A stretch of 64,000 bases of DNA from Rickettsia endosymbiont of Cantharis rufa (GCF_964026445.1 NZ_OZ032150.1:310001-374000); one strand, 5' to 3'. Shown: positions 46,746 through 57,329, numbered from the stretch's first letter. Numbers and translations: made by a program. Notes: generated by a model not told the origin, from the sequence alone.

Positions 46746-47567
46746 TTAAGTATATTGGCAAGTTTCACAATAAAAAGTAGCTCTCCCTGAGTGTTTTGTC
46801 TTGATAATAGTACCAGAGCAGTTCAAGCATTTTTGTCCTTCTCTACCATAAACCATAAGTTGCTGAGTAAAATAACCTGGTTTACTATTGCCGTTTACAA
46901 AATCTTTAAGAGTAGTACCACCGGCAGTTATAGCTTTAGTTAACACTTTTCTAATTGATTTAATTAAATTTTCTATTTCATCATCTCTTAAATTGCTACC
47001 TAATTTATCCGGATTAATTTGAGCTAAATGAAGACTTTCTGAAGCATAAATATTGCCAACCCCAACTATAATTCCATTATCCATAATTAAATTTTTTATC
47101 GGTATTTTTCGTGCAATTAATTTGCTTTTTAAATATCCGAGTGTTAATAAATCAGAAAGCGGTTCTATTGCTAGATTATAAAAAAATTCTTTTTCTAAAA
47201 GAACAGTTTTAAAACTATAAATCATACCGAATCGTCTAGTATCGTTGAAAATTAACTTCTCACCGTTACTTAAATCAAAAATTACATGATCGTGTTTTGT
47301 GGCTTCATAGTTAGAATGCTGTAAAGTAAACCTACCGCTCATGCCAAGATGAACGATTAAAGAATAATCATTATTAAAATCTATAATTAAATATTTTGCA
47401 CGACGCCTAACATCCAGTATATTAGTATTTAAGATTTCTGTAGCTAAAAGCGGGGATAATTTATAACGCAAATTGTCTCTTTTTAACTCTATATTTTCTA
47501 TAACAAGCCCAATTAGCTTATCTTTTAGAGAGTTTTTAAGAGTTTCTACTTCAGGAAGCTCTGGCAT
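46746..47567 (-). CDS. mutM: Formamidopyrimidine-DNA glycosylase
   Basis: This 273-residue base-excision enzyme removes 8-oxoguanine. The catalytic P2-E3 are in [14 protein letters not shown], the HLGMSGRF and VGNIYASE helix-two-turn-helix segments are present, and the C-terminal zinc finger has CLNC and CETC with the loop HSGRATFYC. The start lies 27 bases from the divergent ubiE start. Confidence 0.97.
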   Translation of the reverse strand: MPELPEVETLKNSLKDKLIGLVIENIELKRDNLRYKLSPLLATEILNTNILDVRRRAKYLIIDFNNDYSLIVHLGMSGRFTLQHSNYEATKHDHVIFDLSNGEKLIFNDTRRFGMIYSFKTVLLEKEFFYNLAIEPLSDLLTLGYLKSKLIARKIPIKNLIMDNGIIVGVGNIYASESLHLAQINPDKLGSNLRDDEIENLIKSIRKVLTKAITAGGTTLKDFVNGNSKPGYFTQQLMVYGREGQKCLNCSGTIIKTKHSGRATFYCETCQYT

Positions 47568-47594
47568 TTGATACTATTATTATAATAAAAAACT

Positions 47595-48341
47595 ATGAAC
47601 CAAACAAATTTTGGCTTTAAAAAAGTAGATTACACTAAAAAACAAGGATTAGTAAATAACGTTTTTTCTAATGTCGCTGATAAGTATGATTTAATGAATG
47701 ACTTAATGAGTTTTGGATTACATCGCTTATGGAAAGATGAATTTATAAGACAAATTCCAAATCTCAACTCTCATATATTAGATGTTGCTAGCGGTAGTGG
47801 TGATATTGCCTTAAAACTTGCTAAAAAAGCAAGAGATAGGGGAAATAATATCTCTGTAACTTTAAGCGACATTAATGAAAAAATGTCGAAGCAAGCTAAG
47901 AAAAAAGCAATAGATCTTAATTTATCTCAAAACCTTAAATTTACTGTAGCAAGTGCTGAAGAACTGCCTTTTTTAGATAATAGTTTCGATTATTATACTA
48001 TAGCGTTTGGTATTAGAAACGTACCTGACATAAATAAGGCTTTAAAGGAAGCATATAGGGTTTTAAAGCCAATGGGTAAGTTTATATGTCTTGAGTTTTC
48101 AAAAGTAAAAGAGGGGTGCTTAAAAGATTTTTATAAATTTTACTCATTTAATATTATACCTACTATAGGTCAAATGATTACGAGCAATAAAGAGGCATAT
48201 GAGTATTTAGTCGAGAGTATAGATTTATTCCCCTCACAAGATGAGTTTAGAATAATGATTAAAGAAGCTGGCTTTGAGGAAGTCGGTTATAAAAACTTAA
48301 ACGGAGGAATAGTTGCTATTCATAGTGCATATAAATTATGA
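47595..48341 (+). CDS. ubiE: Ubiquinone biosynthesis C-methyltransferase UbiE
   Basis: This 248-residue SAM-dependent methyltransferase acts in ubiquinone synthesis. It has [20 protein letters not shown] near the N-terminus, the SAM motif [15 protein letters not shown] and [20 protein letters not shown]. The stop overlaps the ubiB ATG by 4 bases, the usual ubiE-ubiB coupling. Confidence 0.97.
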   Translation: MNQTNFGFKKVDYTKKQGLVNNVFSNVADKYDLMNDLMSFGLHRLWKDEFIRQIPNLNSHILDVASGSGDIALKLAKKARDRGNNISVTLSDINEKMSKQAKKKAIDLNLSQNLKFTVASAEELPFLDNSFDYYTIAFGIRNVPDINKALKEAYRVLKPMGKFICLEFSKVKEGCLKDFYKFYSFNIIPTIGQMITSNKEAYEYLVESIDLFPSQDEFRIMIKEAGFEEVGYKNLNGGIVAIHSAYKL

Positions 48342-49783
48342 TTTATAATTTTTTTAATTTAATACGAATTTGTCGCATCATTAGTAAAAAGCAAATTCTA
48401 ATTGACGCTAGAATTCCTAAATATTTTAGGTATATCGGTTATATATTAGCGTTATTTTCTGCTCCGCTATCATTAATCAAAAAACCACGCGAAGATTACG
48501 GTAAACGCTTAATAGATTGTTTAAGTAGCCTTGGACCCATTTATATTAAATTCGGACAAGCTCTTTCGACAAGAGTCGATTTAGTAGGGGCGGAGATAGC
48601 AGATTATTTAAGGTTATTACAAGATAAGTTACCTCCATTTGATAGTGGCGTGGCAAGAAAGTTGATAATGTCATTGCGAGGAGATATGTATGTCGACGAA
48701 GCAATCTCAGCAAATAAACAAGAGATTGCCACGCAGTCTACGACTGCTCGCAATGAGCCCCCCCTTTTCTTACACTTCGACTATACCCCTATAGCCGCTG
48801 CCTCAATCTCTCAGGTACATAAAGCACGGCTAGCAACCGGTGAGTATGTTGCAGTAAAAATTTTGCGTCCCGATATTCATAAAAAATATAACCGTGATAT
48901 TAAGCTGCTATATTTTCTTGCAAAAATCGTTTCAAAATTTTCTAAAGCTAAAAGGCTAAAACCGATTAAAGTAGTTGATAAATTTCACGAAACTATGAAA
49001 TTTGAGCTTGATTTAAGGTTAGAAGCGGCGGCAGCTTCCGAGCTTACAGATAATATGCGAAATGATATTAATGTGATAATTCCTAAAATATATTGGGATT
49101 TAACATCAGAAAATATACTAACTACCAAGTGGTTAGACGGAACTTCTATATATGATACCAAGCTGCTAAAGGAAATGGGCTTAAAACCAAAAAAAATAGC
49201 TCAGGATTTTGCCGTAATGTTTTTCAATCAAGCCTATAGAGACGGATTTTTTCATGCTGATTTACACCCTGGAAATATTTTAGTAAATAAGCAAGGTAAG
49301 ATAATTTTGCTTGATTTCGGTATTATGGGCAGACTTAAAGAAAAAGACCGCTTAGCTGTTGCTGAAAGTCTATTCGGCTTTTTAAAGCGTGATTATAAAT
49401 TAGTTGCTAAAGTACATTTAAGGGCAGGATACATCCTCTCAAATACTGATTTAGATTTATTCGCCGGGAGCTGTAGAGCAGTTACCGAACCTATAATAGG
49501 AACGCCTACGAAAAATATTTCCATAGGTAAGTTGCTCGCACACTTATTTAAAATCACGGAAGATTTTGGCATGGAAGTACAACCGGAATTGTTGCTATTG
49601 CAAAAGACTTTGATAATGGTAGAAGGAATAGGTAGACAGTTGGATAAGAACGTTAATATGTGGCAGCTAGCCGAACCTTGGATTAAAAAATGGGCAGTGA
49701 AAAACCTAAGCCCTGAAGCGAAGTTATTGCGACTAATAAAGCATCATTTAGAAGAATTATATAGCAAAATAGATGAGTTCTAG
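48338..49783 (+). CDS. ubiB: UbiB kinase-like protein of ubiquinone biosynthesis, with RPE insertion
   Basis: This 481-residue atypical kinase/ATPase has the KxGQ motif [18 protein letters not shown], the A-rich loop [23 protein letters not shown], the catalytic [10 protein letters not shown] and the metal site ILLDFGIMG. Residues about 112-138 ([20 protein letters not shown] and following) replace a short loop and are RPE-encoded. They lie between the KxGQ domain and the A-rich loop. It is coupled to ubiE. Confidence 0.93.
   Translation: MIYNFFNLIRICRIISKKQILIDARIPKYFRYIGYILALFSAPLSLIKKPREDYGKRLIDCLSSLGPIYIKFGQALSTRVDLVGAEIADYLRLLQDKLPPFDSGVARKLIMSLRGDMYVDEAISANKQEIATQSTTARNEPPLFLHFDYTPIAAASISQVHKARLATGEYVAVKILRPDIHKKYNRDIKLLYFLAKIVSKFSKAKRLKPIKVVDKFHETMKFELDLRLEAAAASELTDNMRNDINVIIPKIYWDLTSENILTTKWLDGTSIYDTKLLKEMGLKPKKIAQDFAVMFFNQAYRDGFFHADLHPGNILVNKQGKIILLDFGIMGRLKEKDRLAVAESLFGFLKRDYKLVAKVHLRAGYILSNTDLDLFAGSCRAVTEPIIGTPTKNISIGKLLAHLFKITEDFGMEVQPELLLLQKTLIMVEGIGRQLDKNVNMWQLAEPWIKKWAVKNLSPEAKLLRLIKHHLEELYSKIDEF
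48669..48757. repeat. RPE-type repeat inside ubiB
   Basis: TGTCATTGCGAGGAGATATG and ACGACTGCTCGCAATGA form the arms, with GCAATCTCAGC and GAGATTGCCACG inside. It is the same family as 12875 and 36143. Confidence 0.85.
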
Positions 49784-49948
49784 TAAAAATCTTGCTAATA
49801 TTTTGTTAAAATTATATGGTAAATTCAAAGTATCATTATGAAATTACAAGGATGATAGAAAATTCGTAATCTTCTTGCTATAGATAGAATGAATGTTTTA
49901 TTTTATAAAAGTAATTTTAATTTATATATTATTTCATTTACAAGTATT

Positions 49949-50233
49949 TCATTTAATGTTAAAAATTTTATTTGCTTTGCGTACTTTGAAATCTATTGAT
50001 CTAACCTGATCACATAATACCGCCCCCTTTATTTGCTGAAAATCTATTATCACTTCAAATGGATAATTTTCTATTTGACTAGTAATAGGGGCAAATAAAG
50101 CAAGACCGCTTTTGAGATTATATTTGTAAGAGCTAAAAGCAACCGCTGGGCGTGTGTTTTGAATTTCTTTACCTTTTTGCGGCCCAAAATCAAGTCAAAC
50201 TACATCATCTTTTTTCGGTATATAATTTACCAT
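49949..50233 (-). pseudogene. mazF: MazF/PemK-type toxin with internal TGA
   Basis: From the ATG at 50233: MVNYIPKKDDVV, TGA (50195-50197), LDFGPQKGKEIQNTRPAVAF, SSYKYNLKSGLALFAPITSQ, YPFEVIIDFQQIKGAVLCDQ, VRSIDFKVRKANKIFNIK and a stop. MazF proteins have Trp before the D-F-P/GPQ segment (VVWLDFGPQ), so a single TGG-to-TGA change explains the loss. Catalytic Arg (RPAV) and Thr (ITSQ) residues are still present. It overlaps mazE by 7 bases. Confidence 0.82.
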
Positions 50234-51301
50234 GTTTCATTACCTTTAGTCTCATCATTACTTAATAATTCATGATGACGATTAGAATCAGTAATATTGT
50301 CTAGTAATATATCCAATTCAGATTTTTCTGTACTAATAATCAAACTATTTCTGGCCGCGCCCCCGTATTGCAGCTTAGCATGAATAGTCTATAATCCTCA
50401 AACAGTAATAAGAGAGAATTATAGTTAAGGAGTTATGGCAAGAATAGATGTTAAGTGTAGATCAAGAATAGATGTTAAGTGTAGATATTATAACGACACA
50501 GAAAAAGTAGTAAAGGCGGGATATTCAATTTCAAAACAACAGAGATATCAATGCAAGCAGTGTAATCGATATTTTTAACTGTAATATATTAATAATGCCT
50601 CTAAGCCTGGAGTCAAGACTCAGATAGTAGATATGTCAATCAATGGCTCTGGAGTTAGGGATACAGTAAGAGTATTAAAAGTGGGTATCAATACGGTTAT
50701 CCGTGTTTTAAAAAAATCTAGCGTTAAAAAAGATAAATCATTCTATCAATACGATAGAAGTAATTATTGCTCCTGAAATAGATGAACAATGGCCTTATGT
50801 ACAGAATAAATCCAAACAAAGATGGCTTTGATATTCTTTGGATAAGATTTTGTTAAAAGTAGTTGCTTATACTTTTGGTACAAGATGTGATAGCACATCA
50901 GAATCATTACTGAAAAAAACTGGAGGATTTTAAGGTTACTTTTTACTTTACAGATGGATAGGGAAGTTATGCTAGGTTATTAGATCCCAAAAAACACATT
51001 GTTAGTAAAAAATATACTCAACGGATAGAACGGGGTAACTTAAATCTTAGAACAAGATGCAAAAGACTGACACGTAAAACAATTTGTTTTTCCAAGTCAT
51101 TGGATATTCATGATAAAGTCATCGGAACTCTTATTGAACGTATAGCATTTAATACCCACATCTGCAAAATGGAGGTGCGACCCTATTATTAACTAATTTT
51201 AAACTAACTAATGTACCTTCACTAACGTGTAATTTTCCAGCTAAATATTTAGGTATTCTAATACCTAAACTATTCCCTCATTTTTTAATTTGACTTTGCA
51301 T
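50227..51301 (-). pseudogene. mazE: MazE-type antitoxin, internal TGA and IS1 insertion
   Basis: From the ATG at 51301: MQSQIKK, TGA (51278-51280, usually the Trp of KWGNS), GNSLGIRIPKYLAGKLHVSE, GTLVSLKLVNN, then IS1 copy G. On the far side it reads SLIISTEKSELDILLDNITD and on to NETW and a stop at 50227. Removing the IS and one 8-base target copy restores the frame, with VNNSLIIS reading through. The module therefore has three lesions including mazF. Confidence 0.85.
50353..51182 (+). mobile_element. IS1-family element, copy G, in mazE
   Basis: The ends are GGCCGCGCCCCCGTATTGCA and ATGGAGGTGCGACC. Flanks CTATTTCT (50345-50352) and CTATTATT (51183-51190) look like an 8-base target duplication with two changes, since the mazE frame rejoins when one is removed. 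It carries TGA and TAG at the two diagnostic Trp codons. Confidence 0.9.
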
Positions 51302-51373
51302 AATAATGTACTTGTTTATTGTATAAACAAGTACATACGTAAATTTAAATTTTGTAAATTATTTAATTTTAAA

Positions 51374-52717
51374 CTACACATACGGATTCTTAGTTTTTAC
51401 GTAAGTAAATCTTATAGGAATGCCGGGCATATCGAAAGCTTCACGCATATTATTTACTAGATATCGTGTGTAGCTATCGGTAATTTTTTTCGGATTATTG
51501 GAAAATAATTTGAAAGTAGGTGGGCGAGTTTTTGTTTGAGTCATATATTTTACACGTACTCTTTTACCGCCTTTTTGTAGAGGTAGCGGATGTGCTTCCG
51601 TAGTGAAATTAAGCCATTCATTTAATTTGCTAGTAATTATTTCCTTATTCCAAATTTTATAAATTTTAAGACAAGCCTCTAAAACTTGTTCAATATTTTT
51701 TTTATTTATAGCTGAAATGAATAGCACTGGAATACCTTTAACCTGAGGTAAATGAGTAGTTATTTGGTAATAAAACTCTTCCTGAAATACTTCTTTTTCA
51801 GATTCTTTAACTAAATCCCATTTATTCACTACTATAACTATGCTTCTTCCTTCATTTACTACATGGCTTGCAATATTTAAATCTTGCTGTTTTAAAGGAG
51901 CTAAAGCATCAATCATTAGAATTACGGTATTAGCAAATTTAATACTATTAATAGCATCTGATGCCGATAATTTTTCAAGTGATTCGGTAATAGTAGATTT
52001 CTTACGAAGTCCTGCCGTATCGATCAATTTAATATGATTATTTTTATATTGCCAATCAATCTCAATTGATTCACGAGTAATACCTGCTTCAGGACCGGTT
52101 AATAACCTTTCATCGTTAATAAGAGCATTTATAAAAGTAGATTTTCCGGCGTTAGGTCTGCCGCTAACTACTATCTGTAAACAATCCCCTTTAATTGGAT
52201 CGGCTATATTTGTCTCGATTGATTCTTCCTCAGGTAACTTGGCAATAACCTCATCATATAAATCAATTAAACCCGTGCCATGTTCGGCTGAAATAGCGAC
52301 CATACTATCGAATCCGAGCTTATAATATTCTTTATCGAAATCAAAAGCTTTCTCGCATTTATTAACCACCAATACAGCAGGTTTATTATATTTTCTGACA
52401 AAATTACTTAATAATTTATCATCCGGTAATATTCCACTTCTACCGTCAACCATAAAGCAAATTAAATCTGCCTCTAAAATTGCTTTAGTAGTTTGTTCTA
52501 TTAGGCGTTTACCCATATCATACGGATTCTCTTCAAGCCCTGGAGTGTCAATTAGCAAAAATTCAAAAGAGCCGATTTTGCCGTCTGTATATTTTCTATC
52601 CCTAGTAACGCCCGGTAGATCGTGAACAATAGCTTTTTTACGCATACTTAAGCGATTGAATAATGTTGATTTGCCTACATTCGGACGACCAACCAAAGCA
52701 ATAATTTTCCTAGTCAT
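51374..52717 (-). CDS. der: Ribosome-assembly GTPase Der (EngA)
   Basis: This 447-residue protein has two tandem G domains, with P-loops GRPNVGKST (residues 10-18) and GRPNAGKST, G3 motifs DTPG and DTAG, and NKCE and NKWD G4 motifs. A C-terminal KH-like domain follows (GIPIRFTYVKTKNPYV at the end). It is required for 50S assembly. It starts 5 bases after the upstream SemiSWEET-like frame. Confidence 0.97.
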   Translation of the reverse strand: MTRKIIALVGRPNVGKSTLFNRLSMRKKAIVHDLPGVTRDRKYTDGKIGSFEFLLIDTPGLEENPYDMGKRLIEQTTKAILEADLICFMVDGRSGILPDDKLLSNFVRKYNKPAVLVVNKCEKAFDFDKEYYKLGFDSMVAISAEHGTGLIDLYDEVIAKLPEEESIETNIADPIKGDCLQIVVSGRPNAGKSTFINALINDERLLTGPEAGITRESIEIDWQYKNNHIKLIDTAGLRKKSTITESLEKLSASDAINSIKFANTVILMIDALAPLKQQDLNIASHVVNEGRSIVIVVNKWDLVKESEKEVFQEEFYYQITTHLPQVKGIPVLFISAINKKNIEQVLEACLKIYKIWNKEIITSKLNEWLNFTTEAHPLPLQKGGKRVRVKYMTQTKTRPPTFKLFSNNPKKITDSYTRYLVNNMREAFDMPGIPIRFTYVKTKNPYV

Positions 52718-52722
52718 TAATG

Positions 52723-53046
52723 TTAATATATTATTATGGTTAAGAGAATTAGTAATGCCTCTATAAAACCTACTATATTTGCTATTATAATAGGTGTGTT
52801 TTTTATTAAAATACCGTATATAAGCCAGCTACAAAAAGCAATAGCACTTATAGTAAAGGCGGGCATAGAAACAGAAGCCGAAGATTTACAGGTGAAAATC
52901 TTACGAGCTTGTACGTAAAACATAAAATTGCCGATTGTACTGACAATCGTCATATATTTTTCGTAACATTTTATAAATTTTGGAGACATATATTTTTTTA
53001 AAAAGTGATCTATATCATTTTTGTACTGATAGATTGCATATGTCAT
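52723..53046 (-). CDS. SemiSWEET/PQ-loop-type small membrane transporter
   Basis: This 107-residue protein has three membrane helices: IVSTIGNFMFYVQARKIF, MPAFTISAIAFCSWLIYGIL and IIIANIVGFIEALLILLTII, the layout of SemiSWEET sugar transporters. The first ATG lies in the edge of an RPE repeat. An internal ATG at residue 20 (MSPKFIKCYE) gives the usual family length of about 88 and is the better start. It is likely co-transcribed with der. Confidence 0.75.
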   Translation of the reverse strand: MTYAIYQYKNDIDHFLKKYMSPKFIKCYEKYMTIVSTIGNFMFYVQARKIFTCKSSASVSMPAFTISAIAFCSWLIYGILIKNTPIIIANIVGFIEALLILLTIIIY

Positions 53047-53157
53047 TCCTGCGAAAGCAGGAATCCAGCATAAAGCGAGATAACCTCAGCTTTTAATTTC
53101 AAGAATTTGCTGTATTTATGCTTTTTTCTTGGATTCCTGCGATCAACGGAATGACAT
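53041..53157. repeat. RPE-type palindromic repeat
   Basis: The left arm is TGTCATTCCTGCGAAAGCAG; the right side has GGATTCCTGCGATCAACGGA and ATGACAT. The middle contains CAGCATAAAGCGAGATAACC as in other members. Confidence 0.8.
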
Positions 53158-53200
53158 CGAGTAGGCTTTACCTATCCACGCGGGCAATGGCGCTCACTGG

Positions 53201-53983
53201 CTATTTTTTAAAACTAGCAATTACCGGTATATGATCTGAAGGTTTTTCTTGAGTCCTTAAATTATAATCCATATAGCAATTTTCTAAATAGTCAATACTA
53301 TTATTACAACCAAGGATCATATCAATCCTCATACCTTTATTTTGTTCAAAACATCCGGCTCTATAATCCCACCATGAAAATTCTTGTTTACTTGGAAGTA
53401 CCATTCTATATAAATCCTCAAATCCGGAATTTAGAATAGTTCGTAATTTTTTTTGCTCAACCTCAGTAAAACAAGTAGTTTCAGCAAGTAGCTTAGGTGA
53501 ATATACATCTATATCGAACGGTGCAATATTGAAATCACCACCGATGATAGTTTTTTCGTCAAAAGATTTTTTAGTTGATAAATAATTGATAAAACTATCG
53601 TAAAATGCTAATTTTGAAGCAAATTTATCGCTACCGACAAATGAGCCGTTAGGAGCATAGAGTGAGATTATATTACAAAACCCTATAGGTAATGATAATT
53701 TTATTTGTAGGAATCTTGCTTGATCACTACAATAATTATTAGGAAAATCTTTAATTATTTCATCAGCAGGAAATTTTGAAATTATAGCAACACCGTTATA
53801 TGATTTTTGTCCGTGAACATAAAAATTATACGGTAAATCGGATAATTCATCAAAAGGAAATTTCTCGGTTTCGCACTTTATTTCCTGTAATAATAAAATA
53901 TCAGGGTTTTCGTTAGATAAAAAATTACGCAATAAATTGAGTCTTGTTTTTATGGAATTAATATTCCAAGTAGCTATCTTCAT
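53201..53983 (-). CDS. xthA: Exodeoxyribonuclease III
   Basis: This 260-residue AP endonuclease/exonuclease has WNINSIKTRL at the N-terminus, ILLLQEIKCE (metal Glu), YAPNGS, GGDFNIAPFD, SWWDYRAG and PSDHIPVIASF (catalytic Asp-His). It overlaps the upstream gene by 4 bases, suggesting co-transcription. Confidence 0.96.
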   Translation of the reverse strand: MKIATWNINSIKTRLNLLRNFLSNENPDILLLQEIKCETEKFPFDELSDLPYNFYVHGQKSYNGVAIISKFPADEIIKDFPNNYCSDQARFLQIKLSLPIGFCNIISLYAPNGSFVGSDKFASKLAFYDSFINYLSTKKSFDEKTIIGGDFNIAPFDIDVYSPKLLAETTCFTEVEQKKLRTILNSGFEDLYRMVLPSKQEFSWWDYRAGCFEQNKGMRIDMILGCNNSIDYLENCYMDYNLRTQEKPSDHIPVIASFKK

Positions 53984-55548
53984 TTTTCAGTATCTAACTC
54001 TAGTTTTTCATTACGGAATCGCCACTCAAGAAAACCAAAATGATAAACTAAGAGACTAGTAATGAATGCCCCGGAAATTACTATAACCATTGAATATTTT
54101 ATTGTATGGTAATTTGGATTACTACCGTACATATCTAATAATACGCTAAAAGCTATACCCCATAATACGGTGATTTCAATACTAACTCCTCTTGGTACCC
54201 TCTTAATTGAATTTTCTTTCATAATAAAATCTCGTAATATTGCACCACAATTAGCTGTAATGAAAGCAAAAAACGGTCCCCAAAAACTTAGAGGCTCAAT
54301 TTTGTGAATAATAACCATTACAACTCCTATAATTATAAAAGTCGCTTGTGCGAATGAATCGCAAATTGCTACTATATTATCTAATGATTGCTCCAAATAA
54401 TTATCTTCAGCGATCTGCTTATTATAATAGCTGAATAACTTAATAATTGTAAAACCGAGTAAAACTACTACAAATATATAATAGAAATAAGAAGGAGTAA
54501 AATAGAAGTTTAAATGTCCGGTATCATGGTTTACTATTAAATCTAGCATTATACAACTACTAATAGACGGTAATACCGCAAATAAAAATGTACCGAATAA
54601 AGTACTATTTTGTCTGCTACTTAAAATAATTCCCGAAAAAGCAAAAGCAAGGCAACCAAGTAAACCTATAACATGACACCAACGAGAATCTATAGATTTA
54701 GGTAATAAAATATGGTATATGTAGGTCCTAATAATTTTTTTATACTCGTTACTTGCAAGAAAATCATCTATCGCAAAATTAAATTGTTCAACTATATTTA
54801 AAGATACGGTTTTTTTGCTAAACATTAAATGTAGAGGAGTTTTAATATTTAAAGGAACTTCTACTATGTTCCTGTCTATTGCTCTTCCCAGTATATTAAC
54901 GGCACCGACAATTCTATCGCTAATGAAACCGTCAATTTCTTTCTTGATTATTCCGTTTATCAACTCCATATTATTTTGATATATTCTAATTATATCTTGA
55001 TTTTTCTCATTATATAAAAACTCTGTAAATTTAGGATCTCCGTATACAGTACCTTTTACTATTCCTAACTGAAGATTAAATAAACGTATTTGTGCTATTA
55101 GTTCATTAACATTTTGGAAATTTAACTTTTTGGCAAGTGGGTCAATAATAAATAATGATAATTCTTCGAGACGATAAGGTTTTGAAAAATAAGCATAGTT
55201 ACTTCTTTCAGTGGTATAACTAGCTCCTGCTGTCATATCGGCATTGCCGATTTGAATATCTAATTGATCTTGATACCAGCTATCTTGATTATACTCAATG
55301 TTGATGCCTGTTTTTGTGGCAATAGCATTAATTAATTCCATATCCATACCGGAAACGTTAATATGATTATTTGAAGTAGTAATTAAATATTGGTAAGGCT
55401 CATTTGTATACCAGGCATTTATCAGAGTTTTTTTATCGACTGCCCCCTCGCATTCTAAAGTTTCTTGTTGTTCGTTTGCCCCCATGCTTAAAGCATAAAA
55501 ATTTTTAGAGATGAGGAGTATAAAAATAAAAAGCTTTAAAATTTTCAT
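53980..55548 (-). CDS. Periplasmic solute-binding domain fused to a TRIC/UPF0126 membrane domain
   Basis: This 522-residue protein has a signal peptide (FIFILLISKNFYALSMG), then a family-3 amino-acid-type binding domain (about 35-250, NAWYTNEPYQYLITTSNN, SGMDMELINAIATKTGI, DMTAGASYTTERSNYAYFSK). Two UPF0126-type repeats of three helices each follow (about 270-510), each with the marked acidic helix seen in the family (SCIMLDLIV and NCGAILRDFIM). TRIC-type proteins are cation channels, so this may be a ligand-gated channel. The ligand is unknown. It is upstream of and coupled to xthA. The frame is intact. Confidence 0.8.
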   Translation of the reverse strand: MKILKLFIFILLISKNFYALSMGANEQQETLECEGAVDKKTLINAWYTNEPYQYLITTSNNHINVSGMDMELINAIATKTGINIEYNQDSWYQDQLDIQIGNADMTAGASYTTERSNYAYFSKPYRLEELSLFIIDPLAKKLNFQNVNELIAQIRLFNLQLGIVKGTVYGDPKFTEFLYNEKNQDIIRIYQNNMELINGIIKKEIDGFISDRIVGAVNILGRAIDRNIVEVPLNIKTPLHLMFSKKTVSLNIVEQFNFAIDDFLASNEYKKIIRTYIYHILLPKSIDSRWCHVIGLLGCLAFAFSGIILSSRQNSTLFGTFLFAVLPSISSCIMLDLIVNHDTGHLNFYFTPSYFYYIFVVVLLGFTIIKLFSYYNKQIAEDNYLEQSLDNIVAICDSFAQATFIIIGVVMVIIHKIEPLSFWGPFFAFITANCGAILRDFIMKENSIKRVPRGVSIEITVLWGIAFSVLLDMYGSNPNYHTIKYSMVIVISGAFITSLLVYHFGFLEWRFRNEKLELDTEK

Positions 55549-55598
55549 GGTCTGTATTTTCTAAAATTATGTTTTTTATTGCCATCCCCGTACTTCAA

Positions 55599-55696
55599 TG
55601 TCATTCCCGCGAAAGCGGAATTCAGTACTTTAAAGATTTTTAAAAGCTCGATTTATCTCGCTTTGCGCTGGATTCCCGCTTTCGCGGGAATGACAT
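55599..55696. repeat. RPE-type palindromic repeat
   Basis: The arms TGTCATTCCCGCGAAAGCGG and CCCGCTTTCGCGGGAATGAC surround GCTCGATTTATCTCGCTTTG. It lies between xseA and the fusion gene. Confidence 0.85.
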
Positions 55697-55720
55697 AACA
55701 GGGCGATGCAATAAAGCCCT

Positions 55721-57055
55721 CTAATTACGAACTACTTTAATTTCGCCGTCAGAAAATTTAATATTAAAAACTTTTTCATTCGCAGCAGTAATTTTAGAAG
55801 ATAAAAAATTATCTGCTTCTCCTTTAACTATAGCAAAACCTCGTTTTAATACGTTATGATAATCAAGGCTTGCAAGTAACGTGCTATTTAATTCTAATTT
55901 ATACTCAAAGTTTTTCAAAGTATTATTTGCCGATTTTGATAGATAAGCTGTTTGATGTGTTAATTCTAATATTTTGTAATTGATTATTTTAGCAGGGTTA
56001 ACTTTTTCTTTAGAGAAAGATTTAAGCTTTGTTTCTTGTAGTTTAATAAAAGAGGGTAAAGCATCTAGTAAATTAAAGCCGGTTTCGTCCAGTAATTGAT
56101 GCTTATTATTTATATAGTAAGCAAGATATCTGCGTATTCTATCATAATTTACTATATTTTGCTCGTGATACTTAATTAATCGGCTAGTATTATTTAATAA
56201 TACTTTTTCATAAGATTGTAGGGTATTATTTAAAATAGATCGTACCGGCACGGCAAATTCTGCGGCAGCAGTGGGAGTTGGAGCTCTTTTATCGGCTGCT
56301 AAATCTATTAAAGTATAATCCACTTCATGACCTACTGCGGAAATAATAGGAATTTTTGAGTTATAAGTGGCACGCACTAATATCTCATCGTTAAATGACC
56401 AAAGATCTTCTATAGAACCGCCGCCTCTTGCGACAATTATAACACTCGGTTTACTTGCCTCTTCTAAATTATTGAACCCTTCAATTGCTTCGGCAATTTC
56501 ATTACCGGAATTTTCTCCTTGTACGCTAACGGGCCATATTATTATACGAGTCGGGAAGCGTTCACGGATTCGGTGAATAATATCTTTAATAACAGCGCCA
56601 GTTATTGAGGTGATAACACCTATTTTATCAGGTAAAAAAGGTATAGGAATACACTTTTTATTAAACAATCCCTCTTTTTCGAGCCTCGCTTTACGCTCAT
56701 TTAGAATTTGCAGCATAGCACCAAGCCCTGCGGGTTGCAAATTATCTACCGATAATTGATAGCGTGAATTACCTGCATAACTTGAGAGCTTACCGCTAAT
56801 TACCACTTCCATTCCGTCATTTAACGGAAATTTAATTTTAGCTAGAATAGGACGCCAGCAAGTACAAGCTAAAATAGCAGTATTTTCTTTTAAGTTAAAA
56901 TAAGCATGCCCTGAACTTGCTATTTTCAAGCCGGAAATCTCTCCTTTTACTTTGATATAGCCGAAGTTATTTTCTAATAACTCTTTAATTTTATTAGAAA
57001 TCTCACTGACGGAAAATTCGTTGGTTGCCTGAGAGGTAATGAAATTATCTAGCAT
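55721..57055 (-). CDS. xseA: Exodeoxyribonuclease VII large subunit
   Basis: This 444-residue protein has an N-terminal OB-fold ([40 protein letters not shown]), then the catalytic XseA domain with [54 protein letters not shown] and [14 protein letters not shown] coiled-coil tail and a C-terminal LKRGFAIV segment follow. The partner XseB is not in the window. The frame is intact and the length normal. Confidence 0.96.
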   Translation of the reverse strand: MLDNFITSQATNEFSVSEISNKIKELLENNFGYIKVKGEISGLKIASSGHAYFNLKENTAILACTCWRPILAKIKFPLNDGMEVVISGKLSSYAGNSRYQLSVDNLQPAGLGAMLQILNERKARLEKEGLFNKKCIPIPFLPDKIGVITSITGAVIKDIIHRIRERFPTRIIIWPVSVQGENSGNEIAEAIEGFNNLEEASKPSVIIVARGGGSIEDLWSFNDEILVRATYNSKIPIISAVGHEVDYTLIDLAADKRAPTPTAAAEFAVPVRSILNNTLQSYEKVLLNNTSRLIKYHEQNIVNYDRIRRYLAYYINNKHQLLDETGFNLLDALPSFIKLQETKLKSFSKEKVNPAKIINYKILELTHQTAYLSKSANNTLKNFEYKLELNSTLLASLDYHNVLKRGFAIVKGEADNFLSSKITAANEKVFNIKFSDGEIKVVRN

Positions 57056-57096
57056 TGTAACATTTAGTTTAAGGAACGATGTTATCCCTATTCCTA

Positions 57097-57200
57097 TGTC
57101 ATTCCCGCGTATAGGCCGGGAATCTAGGTAAAGCGAGATAAATCGAGCTTTTCAAATAAAACTTTTAAGTACTGGATCCCCGCCTACGCGGGAATGACAT
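57097..57200. repeat. RPE-type palindromic repeat
   Basis: The arms TGTCATTCCCGCGTATAGGC and CCGCCTACGCGGGAATGACA flank TAAAGCGAGATAAATCGAGC. It is the first of two inverted elements between xseA and lptD. Confidence 0.85.
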
Positions 57201-57329
57201 AGGTATCCACGAAGGAATGACATCAGCTAATGACGGTTATCATTCCAATAGAATAACCTTGCACTACAAAAGAGCAAGCAAAATTTTTTATTATTTGATA
57301 TATTACTAATAGCTTGCTATTATTTTTCA

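Noticed and set aside
11696..51280. UGA read as tryptophan as a general code change
   Set aside because: UGA ends intact genes in expected places: tmk (overlapping metG), lolD, vapB. Housekeeping genes use TGG for Trp. So at most rare readthrough is possible.
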